Assembly (NCBI RefSeq): GCF_040412425.1
Contig: NC_089742.1
Location: 80,288,572 to 80,352,571 of the forward strand
Source: Macrobrachium rosenbergii
Taxonomy: Eukaryota; Arthropoda; Malacostraca; Decapoda; Palaemonidae
Direction: 5' to 3'
Length of the DNA: 64,000 bases
This document shows positions 1-11,030 of the stretch, one piece after another. The position numbers and the translations under genes are program-made. How positions within the stretch are numbered: position 1 is the stretch's first letter; every line of letters begins with the position of its first letter. The notes under the pieces were generated by a model that made no database searches, was not told where the DNA came from, and saw nothing but the letters and a program-made list of their open reading frames with translations.

Positions 1-996
1 AAAATATAGAGATTGTAAATAGAAAAACACAAAAATACACAAAATTTATCAATAATGATTTCACTTGTTCAAAATTTCCTAACTTATCATACCATGGTAT
101 CAATAAGTAAAATTTCACGTTACCTTACACAAACTTGTGAAAATCTCTGTAAATCACTTGCTGCAGCTGCGTTTGCACACAATACACACTTTTTACCAGG
201 CGCCGTTACGAACTAAATAACTTTGCTAAATTCAGATCTCAAAAGTTAATGTTAAAAGTGACCACAAAAAATTACTTTAAAAGTAATCTCTCCCTAATTA
301 GGAATGAGAGAGAGAGAGAGGAGAACCAACTCGACTGGTCTCAGAAATCAGAATGAAATAGATTTTAGGATTCCAGTAACAGTGAAACAATTACGTGATG
401 TCATTAAAGCATTTTGGGTGCGAGATACTAAAGAAGCTTCTAGAAGCAGGGAAGTGACGTCACTAAAGCATTTTGGGTGCGAGATACAATGGAGAAGCTT
501 CTAGAAGAAAGTTACGTCATCCCAGCAAAACGTTTTGAACGCAATCTTACAAAACATGACGTAATTGATCAGGACATGTATTCTTTCTCTCCAAGTGGCA
601 TACGTGACTCAAACAACGCATGTAACAACATGAAATCACTCGTCTTGAGCCCGTATGGGACGAATCGGCGTTTGTTTTGCAAACCTGTCATCGCTAACCC
701 AAAACAAAGCGTTCCCTCTTATCTCAACTGATGACAACTGAAATGAAACAAGCCCTGGTGGACACACACACGTGTTCACATACTACGCTTTTACCAAGAA
801 AGATATTCGTTCTAAATTACGTTATTAAAATTATAATAACAATTCTAAATTACGCTATCAAATAATCATTAGCTCTTTTGAGATCTGATGCCAAACTAAA
901 TATGACACTTTAACAACCATTATCATTAAACATAACACATGAAAAAGTAAACATGTCAAAATTATAGGAGGATATACATATTACAAGGCAACATCA
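1..996 (-). repeat. 3' LTR (5'-truncated by window) of Gmr1-like Ty3/gypsy element
   Basis: This segment matches 6834-7824 almost base for base, with scattered one-base indels, so it is the downstream LTR of a minus-strand element. On the minus strand the LTR starts TGATGTTGCC at 996, directly after a purine-rich tract. The far end lies before position 1, because the complete copy shows the LTR is about 1.73 kb. It carries the duplicated regulatory module described separately. The left target-site duplication cannot be seen. Confidence 0.9.
396..519. promoter_or_regulatory. Duplicated CRE/ATF-like plus heat-shock-element module in LTR
   Basis: Two tandem units of about 59 bp each contain a CRE-like octamer (TGATGTCA 396-403, TGACGTCA 455-462), a shared spacer, and a perfect three-box heat-shock element GAAnnTTCnnGAA (433-445 and 494-506). 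A third CRE-like site, TTACGTCA, follows at 512-519, and TGACGTAA lies at 557-564. The sites sit 430-600 nt inside the LTR from its minus-strand 5' end, where U3 enhancers are expected. The motifs are read directly. Binding by HSF or CREB/ATF proteins is inferred from consensus only. Confidence 0.6.
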
Positions 997-1012
997 TGAA
1001 ATTCCCCCCGAA
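997..1012 (-). other. Polypurine tract of Gmr1-like element
   Basis: On the minus strand this reads as a short G-run followed by AATTTCA, directly before the LTR start TGATG at 996 and just after the RNase H stop codon. Position and composition fit the plus-strand primer site of an LTR retrotransposon. It shows that RNase H, not integrase, is the last coding domain. Confidence 0.65.
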
Positions 1013-1014
1013 GA

Positions 1015-1602
1015 TTACTTATCCCGGTTTGAATCCCACGATTCACAACGGGATAAATAATCTGCTATGACATTATCTTTTCCTGAAATGTGTTTAACAC
1101 TTACATTATATGGTTGCAGGCATAAAGACCACCTGGTCAGTCTCATATTATTATTTTTCATCTTATTGATGAATGAGATTGGGTTGTGATCCAACAACAC
1201 TAAAATTTCTTCATTCCTAGGTCGGTTCACATACACTTCAAACTTTTTCAATGCTGTGATTAATGCTAATGTTTCTTTTTCGATTGTTGAGTAAGTTTTC
1301 TGGTGCTTTTTCAACTTTGAAGACATAAAACATACTGGATGGAAGATTTTGTTGTCATCTTCTTGAAGTAGAACAGCTCCAATTCCACAATCGGATGCAT
1401 CAACTTGTATCACGAACTTTTTATTGAAGTCTGGAGCTTGAAGCACTGGTCTTGAAGTTAATATGGCTTTAACCTTCTCAAATGATTCTTGACATTCTGG
1501 AGTCCAATCAAACTTTCTTTTAGGACTGGTTAAGTCAGTTAAGGGAGCTACTACAGCTGAGAAATTTGGACAGAATTGGCGATAAAATCCAGCCATGCCC
1601 AA
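1015..1602 (-). CDS. RNase H domain of Gmr1-like pol (C-terminus)
   Basis: This is an open frame of 195 codons ending 18 bp from the LTR. It begins in the RT thumb/tether region (GMAGFYRQF, LTDLTSP) and continues into a gypsy-type RNase H: VDASDCGIGAVL contains the first catalytic Asp, YSTIEKETLAL the Glu, and ISGKDNVIADYLSR the C-terminal motif. RNase H removes genomic RNA from the RNA/DNA hybrid during reverse transcription. The frame matches the N-terminal RT segment (2026-2286), while the RT segment between them is shifted. No integrase sequence follows, and the polypurine tract and LTR come next. Family assignment is secure from motifs. Confidence 0.9.
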   Translation of the reverse strand: MGMAGFYRQFCPNFSAVVAPLTDLTSPKRKFDWTPECQESFEKVKAILTSRPVLQAPDFNKKFVIQVDASDCGIGAVLLQEDDNKIFHPVCFMSSKLKKHQKTYSTIEKETLALITALKKFEVYVNRPRNEEILVLLDHNPISFINKMKNNNMRLTRWSLCLQPYNVSVKHISGKDNVIADYLSRCESWDSNRDK

Positions 1603-2400
1603 AAATCTTTGTAGCGGTTTCCTCGTAGCAGAAGGGGTAGCCTTACGGATACCTTCTACATTAGCATCAATAGGAGCGAGAAGGCCTTTTCCAACTTCAA
1701 ATCCAGATACTGTACAGTTGCCTTTCCAAACTCACTTTTTGTAAGTTGATTGTTAGTCCTGCTTCCCGAAGTTTCTTGAACACTTTTCTTAATATTTTCA
1801 GATGTTCTTCCCATGTATTAGAATAAATCACAATGTCATCAAGGTATACACCTACTCCTTCTATTGATCCTAGTAGTTGATCCATCACTCGCTGGAATGT
1901 TGCAGGTGCATTCATCAGACCAAACGGCAAAACAGTGTATTGATACAGTCCAAAAGGAGTAATGAAAGCTGACAGCAACTTAGCATTCTCATCTAAGGGA
2001 ATTTGATAATATCCTTTCAACAAGCCTATCTTGAAACAAATTTGGCTTGCCCAATATTATCAAGTAATTGATCAATAAGAGGCAAGGGATAATTGTCAGC
2101 CACACTGATGGAATTCAGTTTCCTATAATCAGTACACATCCTAAATGAGCCATCTGGTTTCTTCACTAACACACAAGGAGAACTATAATGACTTGAACTG
2201 GGTTCTGCTAATCCATGCTGCAACAAATATTCAACTTCTTTCTTCAAAACATCTCGATGAAAAGGTGATAAGCGATAAGCGCTCATTTTAAAAGGTTTTC
2301 CATCTTCTCTGATCTTTATCTCATGCTTTGTCAGATTGGTACGCCTAGGTACATCTGCAAAAATTTCAGGGAAACTTTGAATAACTTCACTTAATTCACT
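1603..2400 (-). pseudogene. Ty3/gypsy reverse transcriptase domain, two frameshifts
   Basis: The minus-strand translation gives a canonical gypsy RT. Residues before 2286 carry the conserved entry region. 2026-2286 has SSPCVLVKKPDGSFRMCTDYRKLN and NYPLPLIDQLLDNIG. 1697-2023 has YYQIPLDE, TPFGLYQYTVLPFGLMNAPATFQ and the catalytic YLDD box at 1835-1846. A one-base shift near 2025 and another near 1700 break the frame; both restore known conserved residues, so they are recent mutations or sequencing indels. The enzyme copies element RNA into cDNA. It lies downstream of integrase, which is unusual for a gypsy-type RT. Confidence 0.88.
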
Positions 2401-2539
2401 ACTTTGCGCAACACTCAGATGTTCTAGTTTATCTTACAAATTTTCTAATATTGAAGAATTGTTCATCTTGTTTTCAGCTCCCAATTGTAGCCGTCATCGT
2501 CCTCTGTAGATGAAGTTGTTTGTGTTATTGACACTGTTT

Positions 2540-3790
2540 CAGTTTTAGTCTCTGAGAAGTAAGGTTTCAAAAAGATTCACATGTATCTTCCTCTGTCGTT
2601 TTCTTCTTCCTGGTGTTTCAATAACAGAAAAAGTTCGATCACTTAACTTCTCTATTATCCTATAAGGACCTTGAAACTTATTGGTAAGGGAAATCTTTTC
2701 ACTGGTAAGAACACTAGAACTTGCTGTCCAATACTAAAATTTCTTAGCTTAGTTTTAGCATCATATTTTTCTTTTCATTTTCTCTTGACTTATTTTCAAA
2801 TTTTCTAAAGAGAATTTTCTAATTTCTCTTAACCTTTTTCTCAAGTTCTTCACATATTCTCCTTGGATTTCCTCTTGATTTTCTTCCCAATTCTCTGCAA
2901 AGAATCTTCAATGGACCTCTAATGTCTCGACCAAAAATCATTTCATTTGGTGAACATCCCATGCTTTCTTGATAAGCATTTCTAACTTCAAATAACATTA
3001 AAGGTAAACCAGCATCCCATTCTCTCTTCCTGATTCATTACAATACTTAGTTAACATACTTTTCAATGTCTGGTGGAACCTTTCCAAGGCTCCTTGAGTC
3101 TCTGGATGATAAGCAGTTGATAACTGTTGTTTTACTCTAACAAGTTCATCACATCCTGGAATAATTTTGAAGTAAAGTTCGTTCCTCTATCACTTTGCAC
3201 AATTTCTGGTATTCCAAACTTAGAGAAAAACTCCACCAACTTCTCAGCAATTACCTTTGCACTTATACTTTTACAGGAATCGCCTCAGGATACCTAGTCA
3301 CTGGACACATTAATGTTAATAGATATTCATTTCCTTTCTTTGTTTTCGGAAGTGGCCCAACCACATCTATAATTACCTTGCTAAAGGGTTCTCCTCTAAC
3401 TTCTATGGGATGTAGGGGTGCTTTCTGAATGGTTTCATCTGGTTTTCCAGCTATCTGGCATGTGTGACACACACTGCAAAATTTGCTAACGTCCTTGTGA
3501 AGTCCAGGCCAGAAAAAATACTTCACAATTTTCTCAACAGTCTTCCTGATTCCCATATGTCCAGACTCGTGCTCTACTGCTACAACTTGTTTCCTCAATG
3601 GATATGGAATCAAAATCTGATGATATTCACCCCATTCAGCATTTCCTGGTATATCTGCAGGTCGATGCTTCCTCATTAGCAATCCTTCCTTTAGATAATA
3701 ACAGGTGGAGGTTTGTTGCATCTCTTCTTGATCAACAACTCTGAAGAACAGATCAGCCAACGTTGTATCCTCTTCTGCAGTTTCATTAGC
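2540..3790 (-). pseudogene. Integrase with H2C2 zinc finger, DDE core and GPY/F module
   Basis: The minus-strand reading has an open part at 3263-3760 with an HHCC zinc finger (HESGHMG, then CSVCHTC) followed by the core start IDVVGPLP with the first Asp. The rest is in pieces: SDRGTNF (second Asp) near 3173-3196 and HPETQGALERFHQ with the catalytic Glu at 3082-3084. A GPY motif follows at 2662-2670 and a degraded HVNLF motif near 2580. The GPY/F module marks a Ty3/gypsy-lineage integrase. All three DDE residues survive, but several one-base shifts break the frame. It sits between protease and RT, a copia-like position. Confidence 0.87.
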
Positions 3791-3948
3791 TTTTCTCTAG
3801 TCACTTGACCAACTTCAAGGGCTGAACTCTCCATATCTGCTAACTCTGCCTCTGTAGTTTCACTACTATCTTCAGAACACTTTGACTACTCTGAGTCTCT
3901 TCAATAACAACAGGATCCTCTTCTTCTTGGGAAACTTCACTACTAACA

Positions 3949-4620
3949 CTAGGAAACTTCACTTTCCTGGAACAGTTCTTCTAAGCTTAGAGATCCTTCA
4001 CTTGATTCTTCTGGTGCAGGTAAATCCTCAGTATCTTCACTTGCAGACATAGTTCTCTTCATACTCCTGGTAGTTACACAACTTGGAAACAGGTGGGGTT
4101 TCTTCTTCTCTAAATCTACCGTAGGACTAACCCTTAACGGTTTGTCTGTCACTATAGGACAAGGAACAAATGGTACACCACCAACTTCATTACCCAGTAA
4201 AACATGTACACCTTTCAACAGGTAGTGAGTCCTTTACAGCAAAATCAACATTTCCTGTCACTAATTCACAGGACAAATGCAAGCGGCATATAGGAGTTAC
4301 CTCTTCTCCTCCTATACCCTTCAAAATAACTGAATCTCCGGTGAGATTCTTCTCCAGCTGTGGGTGAGCACCACGAACTACCACACTATGGTTACTCCCC
4401 GTATCACGTAATACCTTGATTGGTACCTTTATTTTCCTCCTTGAGTTGTCAGCGTACCTTCATAGATATATGGCTTAAAAGCCTCCAAGCTGCTCAGCCA
4501 CTCACTGCTTGAAGTTACATTTCCACTGGTTGCTAAACACTCTGTTTGTTTAGTCCCAGTCAAAAATACACTGCTCTTCATAGTTTGCTTCACCTGGTTA
4601 CCTTTAACCACTTTGACCAA
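3949..4620 (-). pseudogene. Retroviral-type aspartic protease and linker
   Basis: Read on the minus strand, the active site DTGS lies at 4394-4405, preceded by a hydrophobic beta strand (VPIKVLR) and followed by the expected ILKGIGGEE flap-like and LLGNEVGG C-terminal segments. The coding sequence is split over three frames (4429-4620, 4190-4384, 3949-4218). The last segment ends in an acidic, Ser/Glu-rich tail that leads toward integrase. The protease would process Gag and Pol. It lies between the Gag zinc knuckle and the integrase. Confidence 0.78.
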
Positions 4621-4639
4621 CTGGTTTGGTCTGCTGTTG

Positions 4640-5940
4640 TGTCTGATAACAATCTCGACTGTAGTGTCCTACTCTTCCACACTTGTAGCAGACAACATTA
4701 GTCTTCTGTATCTGTCTTGAGAACAGACTGGATGATGAGGATTTAACATTAATTGCTGAGGGACGTTACCTGACTTTGTATTGGCATAGCCACTAGAAAG
4801 ATTTCCAGTTGTAATGTTCCTGAAATTTGGATGAGATCTGAAAACCTGTGCGTTGTTGGTTCTGGTACTTGACATTATCATTTCTTTTGCTAGAAATTAT
4901 ATTAAAATCTTCGCTCAATGTAGCAGCTTTGTCAAGTTTTTTAACTCTCTCTCTCTTAAATAGGCTCTTATGTGTTCAGGAATTCCTCTAAGATATTGTT
5001 CTAGGACTACTAACTCTTCAAGTTCGTCCATAGATTTAACTTTAGCAGCCTCAACCATCGTTTAAAACATCTTCTTACTTTGTAGGCATAATCCAAGAAA
5101 GTTATCTTGTCATCCTTTCTCAAAGATCTGAATCTTTCATTATAATATTCAGGGTCATCTGGTAAACTTGTAGCACATTGTGTTTAAGTACCTTGTACTC
5201 TTTATACTGATCAGCTGATAAGGCTAAATAGGCACTTCTTCCTTTACCAATGAGAACACTCTGTAACAAGACCGACCATTTATCCTCTGGCCATCCCATA
5301 CCTGAAGCCACTTTTTCAAAGTGATCAAAAAACTCATCTGGAGCTACTTCTGTAAATTTTGGAATTAATTTCTGCACTCTTACTACATCAAATACAGGGT
5401 CTGAATTACCTTGAGTAGGGTTAGACAGTGTTACAAGTAAAGTAGATCGAGCTTTTATTAACTCCATCTCCCTTTCATGTCTTGCTCTTTCTCTCTCCTC
5501 TTTGCTCTTTCTCTTTCTTCTTCTGCTGCGTTTTTTTTCTTCTTCTCTTTCCTTTCCTTTCTCTTTCTTCTCTCTGTTCTCTTGAATTTTCTCTTTCAGC
5601 CTGTATCTTCAGCTTAATCAAATTTTCTTCTGCTTCTATACGTCTAATCTCTGCTTCTGCATCACTTTTCTCTTTCTTTAGTTCATGTTTATCTGTAAAT
5701 TCTGCCTCAGCTGCATTCAACAATTCTTGTGCTTCTCCCTAACTCTTCATCTACTTTACCAGAGTCCATCAACGCTTGGATTGCAATATATTTGATTTGT
5801 GCCTTAATCATACCACTAGACACATTACCCCCATGCTACTGCTAAAGCAATCCACTGTGCCTTAGTCAGGTTGGATTCAGATAACTCTTGGATGGAAGGA
5901 GTTGCTAAAACCTCTGAACATTGAACAGAGCCATTTTCTC
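4640..5940 (-). pseudogene. Gag of Gmr1-like element (coiled coil, capsid-like, CCHC knuckle)
   Basis: The minus-strand translation starts near 5940. It runs through a charged Glu/Arg/Lys-rich coiled-coil segment (5475-5723) and a capsid-like segment (5120-5467) with the FFDHFEKVA...W..LLQS pattern typical of gypsy Gag. It ends in a zinc knuckle CYKCGRVGHYSRDC (CX2CX4HX4C) at about 4649-4690. Frameshifts separate the parts. Gag packages element RNA into particles. The coiled-coil part overlaps a low-complexity pyrimidine tract, so its exact length is uncertain. Confidence 0.8.
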
Positions 5941-6066
5941 TAAGTTACTCAACTAAATAATTCACAATACAAAGCAAAAAATAACTATGTGGTCACTCTC
6001 CTATCAAAATATATCCCTAACACCACCAGTATAAACCATAAACCAGAGTGATATTTTGTTTTGTTT

Positions 6067-6085
6067 CACGGGTCTCTGGGCACCA
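6067..6085 (-). other. tRNA primer-binding site of Gmr1-like element
   Basis: On the minus strand TGGTGCCCAGAGACCCGTG lies 10 nt inside the 5' LTR edge (6096). Starting with TGG and lying next to the LTR are the hallmarks of a primer-binding site complementary to a tRNA 3' end. The primer tRNA was not identified. Confidence 0.55.
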
Positions 6086-6095
6086 AACAATATAA

Positions 6096-7824
6096 TGTCA
6101 CGATGCGTACCAAGTACCTGGTTATTACACAACTAATCTCAAAATTCAAAAATATACCTCACTTCAGCCAGATACCTGAACTCTCATAACATTAATTGTT
6201 ACGACTGAGTACTCTAAAGGTAACAGTGATCTTTAAGAAAAACTTAATTACTTGAAAATCAAACTAAGTCTATCAGAATATGTGTGAGGTATCAAAAATT
6301 AAGCTAAAATATTCTAAAGAAGGGCATCACTCCATCAAAAAACTTTGTTTCCCTGGTCTTAATTCACTTTAGCAAAACTAAAAGAACAAAACATGTTTAT
6401 CACTTTGCCTTATGCACACACAATCAATCCTATTCACTGATGGTCAATAAATGAAACTGTTTTTCTAAAAAAAAAAAAATGTTAAATACAAATATTTATT
6501 TTTAAATTCAAAGTTTATAATTAGAATTCACAATTAATTAGAATTCACAATCTGAAAAATTTACTATTATTCGAAAATAACACAAAACTCAATCAATTTT
6601 GAATTAAATTATGAAACAAAACTAATTCACAAAAAAACTTTATCAGAATTTAAATTAATCAAGCAAAATTTAAACTATCAAGAATTACTTAAGATTTAAA
6701 AGAAAATCTCAATACATGAGATATCAAAATCAAATATGCAATGTTAAATGCTGTTTATGCAATGTTAAATTACCAAGAAATATTTAAAATGCTATGTAAA
6801 TAAATGTTACATCACAAACATAAAAAAAATGTGAAAATATAGAGATTGTAAATAGAAAAACAAAAATACACAAGATTTATCAATAATGATTTCACTTGTT
6901 CAAAATTTCCTAACTTACCATACCATGGTATCAATAAGTAAAATTTCACGTTACCTTACACAAACTTGTGAAACTCTGTAAATCACTTGCTGCAGCTGCG
7001 TTATACAATACACACTTTTTTTACCAGGCGCCGTTACGAACTAAATGTTTTGCTAAATTCAGATCTCAAAGTTAATGTTAAAAGTGACCACAAAAAATTA
7101 CGTTAAAAGTAATCTCTTCCTAATTAGGAATGAGAGAGAGAGAGAGGAGAACCAACTCGACTGGTCTCAGAAATCAGAATGAAATAGATTTTAGGATTCC
7201 AGTAACAGTGAAACAATTACGTGATGTCATTAAAGCATTTTGGGTGCTGAGATACTAAAGAAGCTTCTAGAAGCAGGAAGTGACGTCACTAAAGCATTTT
7301 GGGTGCGAGATACAATGGAGAAGCTTCTAGAAGAAAGTTACGCTCATCCCAGCAAAACGTTTTGAACGCAATCTTACAAAACATGACGAATTGATCAGGA
7401 CATGTATTCTTTCTCTCCAAGTGGCATACGTGACTCGAACAACGCATGTAACAAAATGAAATCACTGTCTTGAGCCCGTATGGGACGAATCGGCGTTTGT
7501 TTTGCAAACCTGTCATCGCTAACCCAAAACAAAGCGTTCCTCTTATCTCAACTGATGACAACTGAAATGAAACCAGCCCTGGTGGACACACACACGTGTT
7601 CACATACTACGCTTTTACCAAGAAAGATATTCGTTCTAAATTACGTTACTATTAAAATTATAATAACAATTCTAAATTACGCTATCAAGTAATCATTAGC
7701 TCTTTTGAGATCTGATGCCAAACTAAATGTGACACTTTAACAACCATTATCATTAAACATAACACATGAAAAAAGTAAACATGTCAAAATTACAGGAGGA
7801 TATACATATCACAAGGCAACATCA
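6096..7824 (-). repeat. 5' LTR (complete) of Gmr1-like Ty3/gypsy element
   Basis: This is the upstream LTR of the minus-strand element, about 1.73 kb. On the plus strand it starts TGTCACG at 6096 and ends CATCA at 7824, giving TG...CA ends. Positions 6834-7824 match 1-996. The part facing gag (6400-6830) is extremely AT-rich. Small indels relative to the other LTR imply some age or assembly noise. Flanking DNA after 7824 is unrelated. Confidence 0.88.
7222..7332. promoter_or_regulatory. CRE/HSE module in the 5' LTR
   Basis: Here the same module occurs in the copy that would drive transcription: TGATGTCA 7222-7229, heat-shock element 7260-7272, TGACGTCA 7281-7288, second heat-shock element 7320-7332. 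Both HSEs are perfect and identical to those in the other LTR. The third CRE-like site is broken by a one-base insertion (TTACGCTCA). Confidence 0.6.
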
Positions 7825-9050
7825 TGAAAATACATACTGTATGCATATATTTTTATAAATATTCTGCTGTTCGCCCTGTCTGCATTATTTAGTAAGAACA
7901 TCATTCTAACAAAGACAGGAGGCGTCTCTGTCAACGCTAAGGGAAGCGAAATGTTCAGAGGTAGGCTGTGTGTTTTTTAAAAAAAATAACGTCTTTAGCA
8001 GGGATAGTTTAGCATTAGGGGCTTAACCCATAGGGAGTGTTTTACCAAGTAACCTCTAGTGAAGGTGGTCTTAAGTTTCCTTTTGCTCAAAACATTGGCG
8101 ATGTTTTGTCAAATTTTCAGACTGCTGGAGGCATATAAACAAAACATCGGCGATGTTTTGTCAAATTTTCGGGCTGCTGGAGGTATATAGGCATACTGAC
8201 GCGACAGACAACCAACACTACAGCTGCCCTTACCTGACCCCACGCAACAGAGAGAGACTTGCTCTCACGCGGAGCACACGTTTTGTGCGTAACTAATTCT
8301 TTGTGCTTGCCTTCTTACTGTTTATTTGGTACTAGTGAGGCATCAAACGGGTCTTTTCAAGACTTCTGATCGTCAGTTGCATGCGCAGGCAACCCACGTC
8401 AACGTTAAGTTTGAAATTTGCCAAATTTTCGTCGACTTGCTAGTATCTCTTCCCCTGTATTTCCATTTCCCTTTGTTTTTCACCGCTTCGCCACTATCTA
8501 CGAGAACATGGTATAACCATATTTGTTTTATGAAGTCTAGTGTAAGAATAATTAATATTGCCTAGTGACAATGTGCAAGCTATTCCTGTGCAGTAAGTAG
8601 GAATTAGAGAAAGTTAAGTAAGTAAATTTCAGGTAGCCTTGTGTCTGATCCCATTGTTCAGAAGAGAATTCTCTTCAATAATACGAAACTGCATGCTATA
8701 TCTACCAGTATAAACACTTGTTGCATTATATTTTTTACTTGAAGACGGAGCAGAAAATTGACTGTGTCTGACGCTGGCGAAGTTCATGTAATTTCCTCAC
8801 TATCACTGCACATTCTTTCTTTCTCGGGGCTAATTGGGAAGTAAAAGGGTTTGATGTAATCCATTTGTTGCAGAGTAAGCCATTATCCCATATATTGTTT
8901 CCCGGTTGGCAACCTAATTCAGTTAAGGAATTGTCTGTCTTTAAGGTTAACTTTAGCTTTAATTGACAGGTTACATGTGCCATTGGCGATGCATGGCCCC
9001 ATAAATTACATTAATTAATTAATTTAAACGCCTACTGACGTATCATACGT
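7825..9050. other. Unassigned DNA with a 52-bp tandem pair and TATA-like boxes
   Basis: No gene is recognisable. At 8089-8195 a ~52-bp unit occurs twice. Each unit carries an imperfect palindrome around GGCGATGTTTTG and ends in a TATA-like box (CATATAAA, TATATAGG). The second box is followed by a GC-richer stretch (8190-8290), a promoter-like or LTR-like arrangement. The short frames beyond it do not resemble known proteins. Confidence 0.4.
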
Positions 9051-9108
9051 CGACTAAAATTGTCTGTTGGGTGCCAAGTGGACGTCCACCGCACGCCGAC
9101 TACAAAAA

Positions 9109-10545
9109 TTTCAACCTTCAGTCAACTTTGACTCGACCAAAATGGTCGAAAAACGCAATTGTAAGCTAAAATCTTACATTCTAGTAATATTCAATCACGT
9201 ACCTTCATTTTGCAACAAATTGGAAGTCTCTAGCACAATATTTCGATTTATGGTGAATTTTTGAAAAACTTTTTCTTACGCCTGTAGGCTGCGTAACTCG
9301 GCCGAAAATTTCAGAAATTTTTTCGTCATTTTGTCGTAATTTTTGCACTGTTCTATATTAGCTGTTACATAAAGTTTTATATATGAAAATGTGCGCAATT
9401 TCATGTAAAATACAGCAAAATACAACCCATCTTGTTGTAGCTTTTATCAGTTTGAAATATTTTCATATAAACCATGATAACTGCCAAATTTCAACCTTCG
9501 GTCAACTTTTGACTCGACCGAAATTGTCAAAAAAACGCAACAAGCTAAAACTCTTACATTCTGGTAATATTCAATCATTTACCTTCATTTTCCAACCAAT
9601 TGGAAGGACCTCTAGCACAATATTTCTTTTTTTATGGTGAATTTTTGAAAAACTTTTTTTACGTCCGCGCCAGAAATTCTTTCGTCACGTTGTCGTAATG
9701 TTTGCACCGTTTTATATTAGTCGTTACATAAAGTTTTATATATGGAAATGTGCGCAATTTCATGTAGAATACAACAGAAAATAACTCATGGTTGTAGCTT
9801 TATCAGTTTTGAATATTTTCATATAAATCACGATAACTGCTGTTAATTTCAACCTTCGGTCAACTTTAACTCGACCGAAATGGTTAAAAACGCAATTATA
9901 AGCTAAAACTCTTACATTCTAGTAATATTCAATCATTTACCTTCATTTTGCAACAAACTGGAAGTCTCTAGCAAATTATTTGATTTATGGTGAATTTCTT
10001 GAAAAACTTTTTCCTTTACGTCTGCGCGCGGTAACTCGGCCGAACATCTTGAAATTTTCGTCACGTTGTCGTAATGTTTGCATCGTTTTACATTAGTCGT
10101 TACATAAACTTTTATATATGAAATGTGCGCAATTTCATGTAGAATACAGAAAAAATAGCTCATGGTTTTAGAATTTTTACCAGTTTTGAAATATTTCATA
10201 AATCACGATATTTTGCGAAAATTTCAACTTCGGTTTTTAACTCGACCGAAATGGTCAAAAACGCAATTGTAAGCTAAAACTCTTACATTCTAGTAATATT
10301 CAATCGTTTAACTTCATTTTGCAATAAATTTGAAGTCTCTTACAATATTTCGATTTATGGTGAACTTTTGAAAAAACATTTTTACGTCTGCTCGGTAACT
10401 CGGCCGAACATCTCAGAAATTCTTTCGATCACGCTGTCGTAATATTTGCACCGTTTTATATTAGTCGTTACATAAAGTTTTATATATGAAAATGTGCGCA
10501 ATTTCATGTACAATACAACAGAAAATAACTTATGGTTGTAGTATA
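9109..10545. repeat. Satellite-like array, four ~370-bp units
   Basis: Four diverged head-to-tail copies start at 9109, 9489, 9847 and 10222 with TTTCAACCTTCGGTCAAC-like sequence (spacing 380, 358 and 375 bp). Each unit includes ACTCGACC-AAATGGT, a TCTTACATTCTAGTAATATTC block, a GTAACTCGGCCGAA block and a GTGCGCAATTTCATGTA block. The fourth copy runs into TA-rich DNA near 10545. Divergence between units is considerable, so this is an old array. No coding potential is evident. Confidence 0.85.
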
Positions 10546-10711
10546 TATACATACACACATATACACTTACATATAAATTATATATATATATACATATATG
10601 TATATACATGCATATATATACATACATATATACACTTATACATAAATATTCATACATATATGTACATATATATATGTGTATATATACATATATAAACACA
10701 CATAAACATTA
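10546..10711. repeat. (TA/CA)-rich microsatellite
   Basis: An interrupted TATATA/TACATA tract lies between the satellite array and the SINE-like inverted dimer. The neighbouring frames encoding Tyr/Ile repeats are artefacts of it. Confidence 0.85.
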
Positions 10712-11030
10712 AGCTATACATGTTTAATATCCTGTTCACTCTACTTCGGGAATAACACCAAAGGGGTATTATAACTGGTAAATGATTGAGTACATGGGAT
10801 ACTCGAACGGCCAACACACACAGCAACGACTTTCAGTTTCCGTCGCTAAGCATTAGGCTATCAGTAGAGGTTAGCGTCGTCGACTGATAGGTGCAGATAG
10901 GTACTGTCGGCAGTTCGAGAATCCCAGGTACCGAATTATTTATCAGTTATAATTCCCCTTCGGTGATATTCCCGGAGTAGGGCGAATTGGATACTAAACA
11001 ACATTTGTAGCTTAATGTTTGTGTATATAA
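10712..11030. repeat. Inverted dimer of a tRNA-cored SINE-like element
   Basis: The ends (about 10712-10790 and 10945-11030) are imperfect inverted repeats of ~75 bp related to the SINE family at 20565-21800 (AAT-ATCC-TTC-CTCTACTTCGGGAATA and its complement). The centre has B-box-like sequence on both strands (GGGATACTCGAAC near 10797, GTTCGAGAATCCC near 10914). It therefore reads as two truncated SINE heads facing each other. The left end abuts a (TA)n-like tract, as in other family members. Confidence 0.55.

Noticed and set aside
5482..5742. Phe/Leu/Ser-rich frame resembling membrane segments
   Set aside because: Antisense shadow of the charged coiled coil of the Gmr1-like Gag.
1..7834. 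Target-site duplication of the Gmr1-like element
   Set aside because: The left flank lies outside the window, so the right flank alone (TGAAA after 7824) proves nothing.
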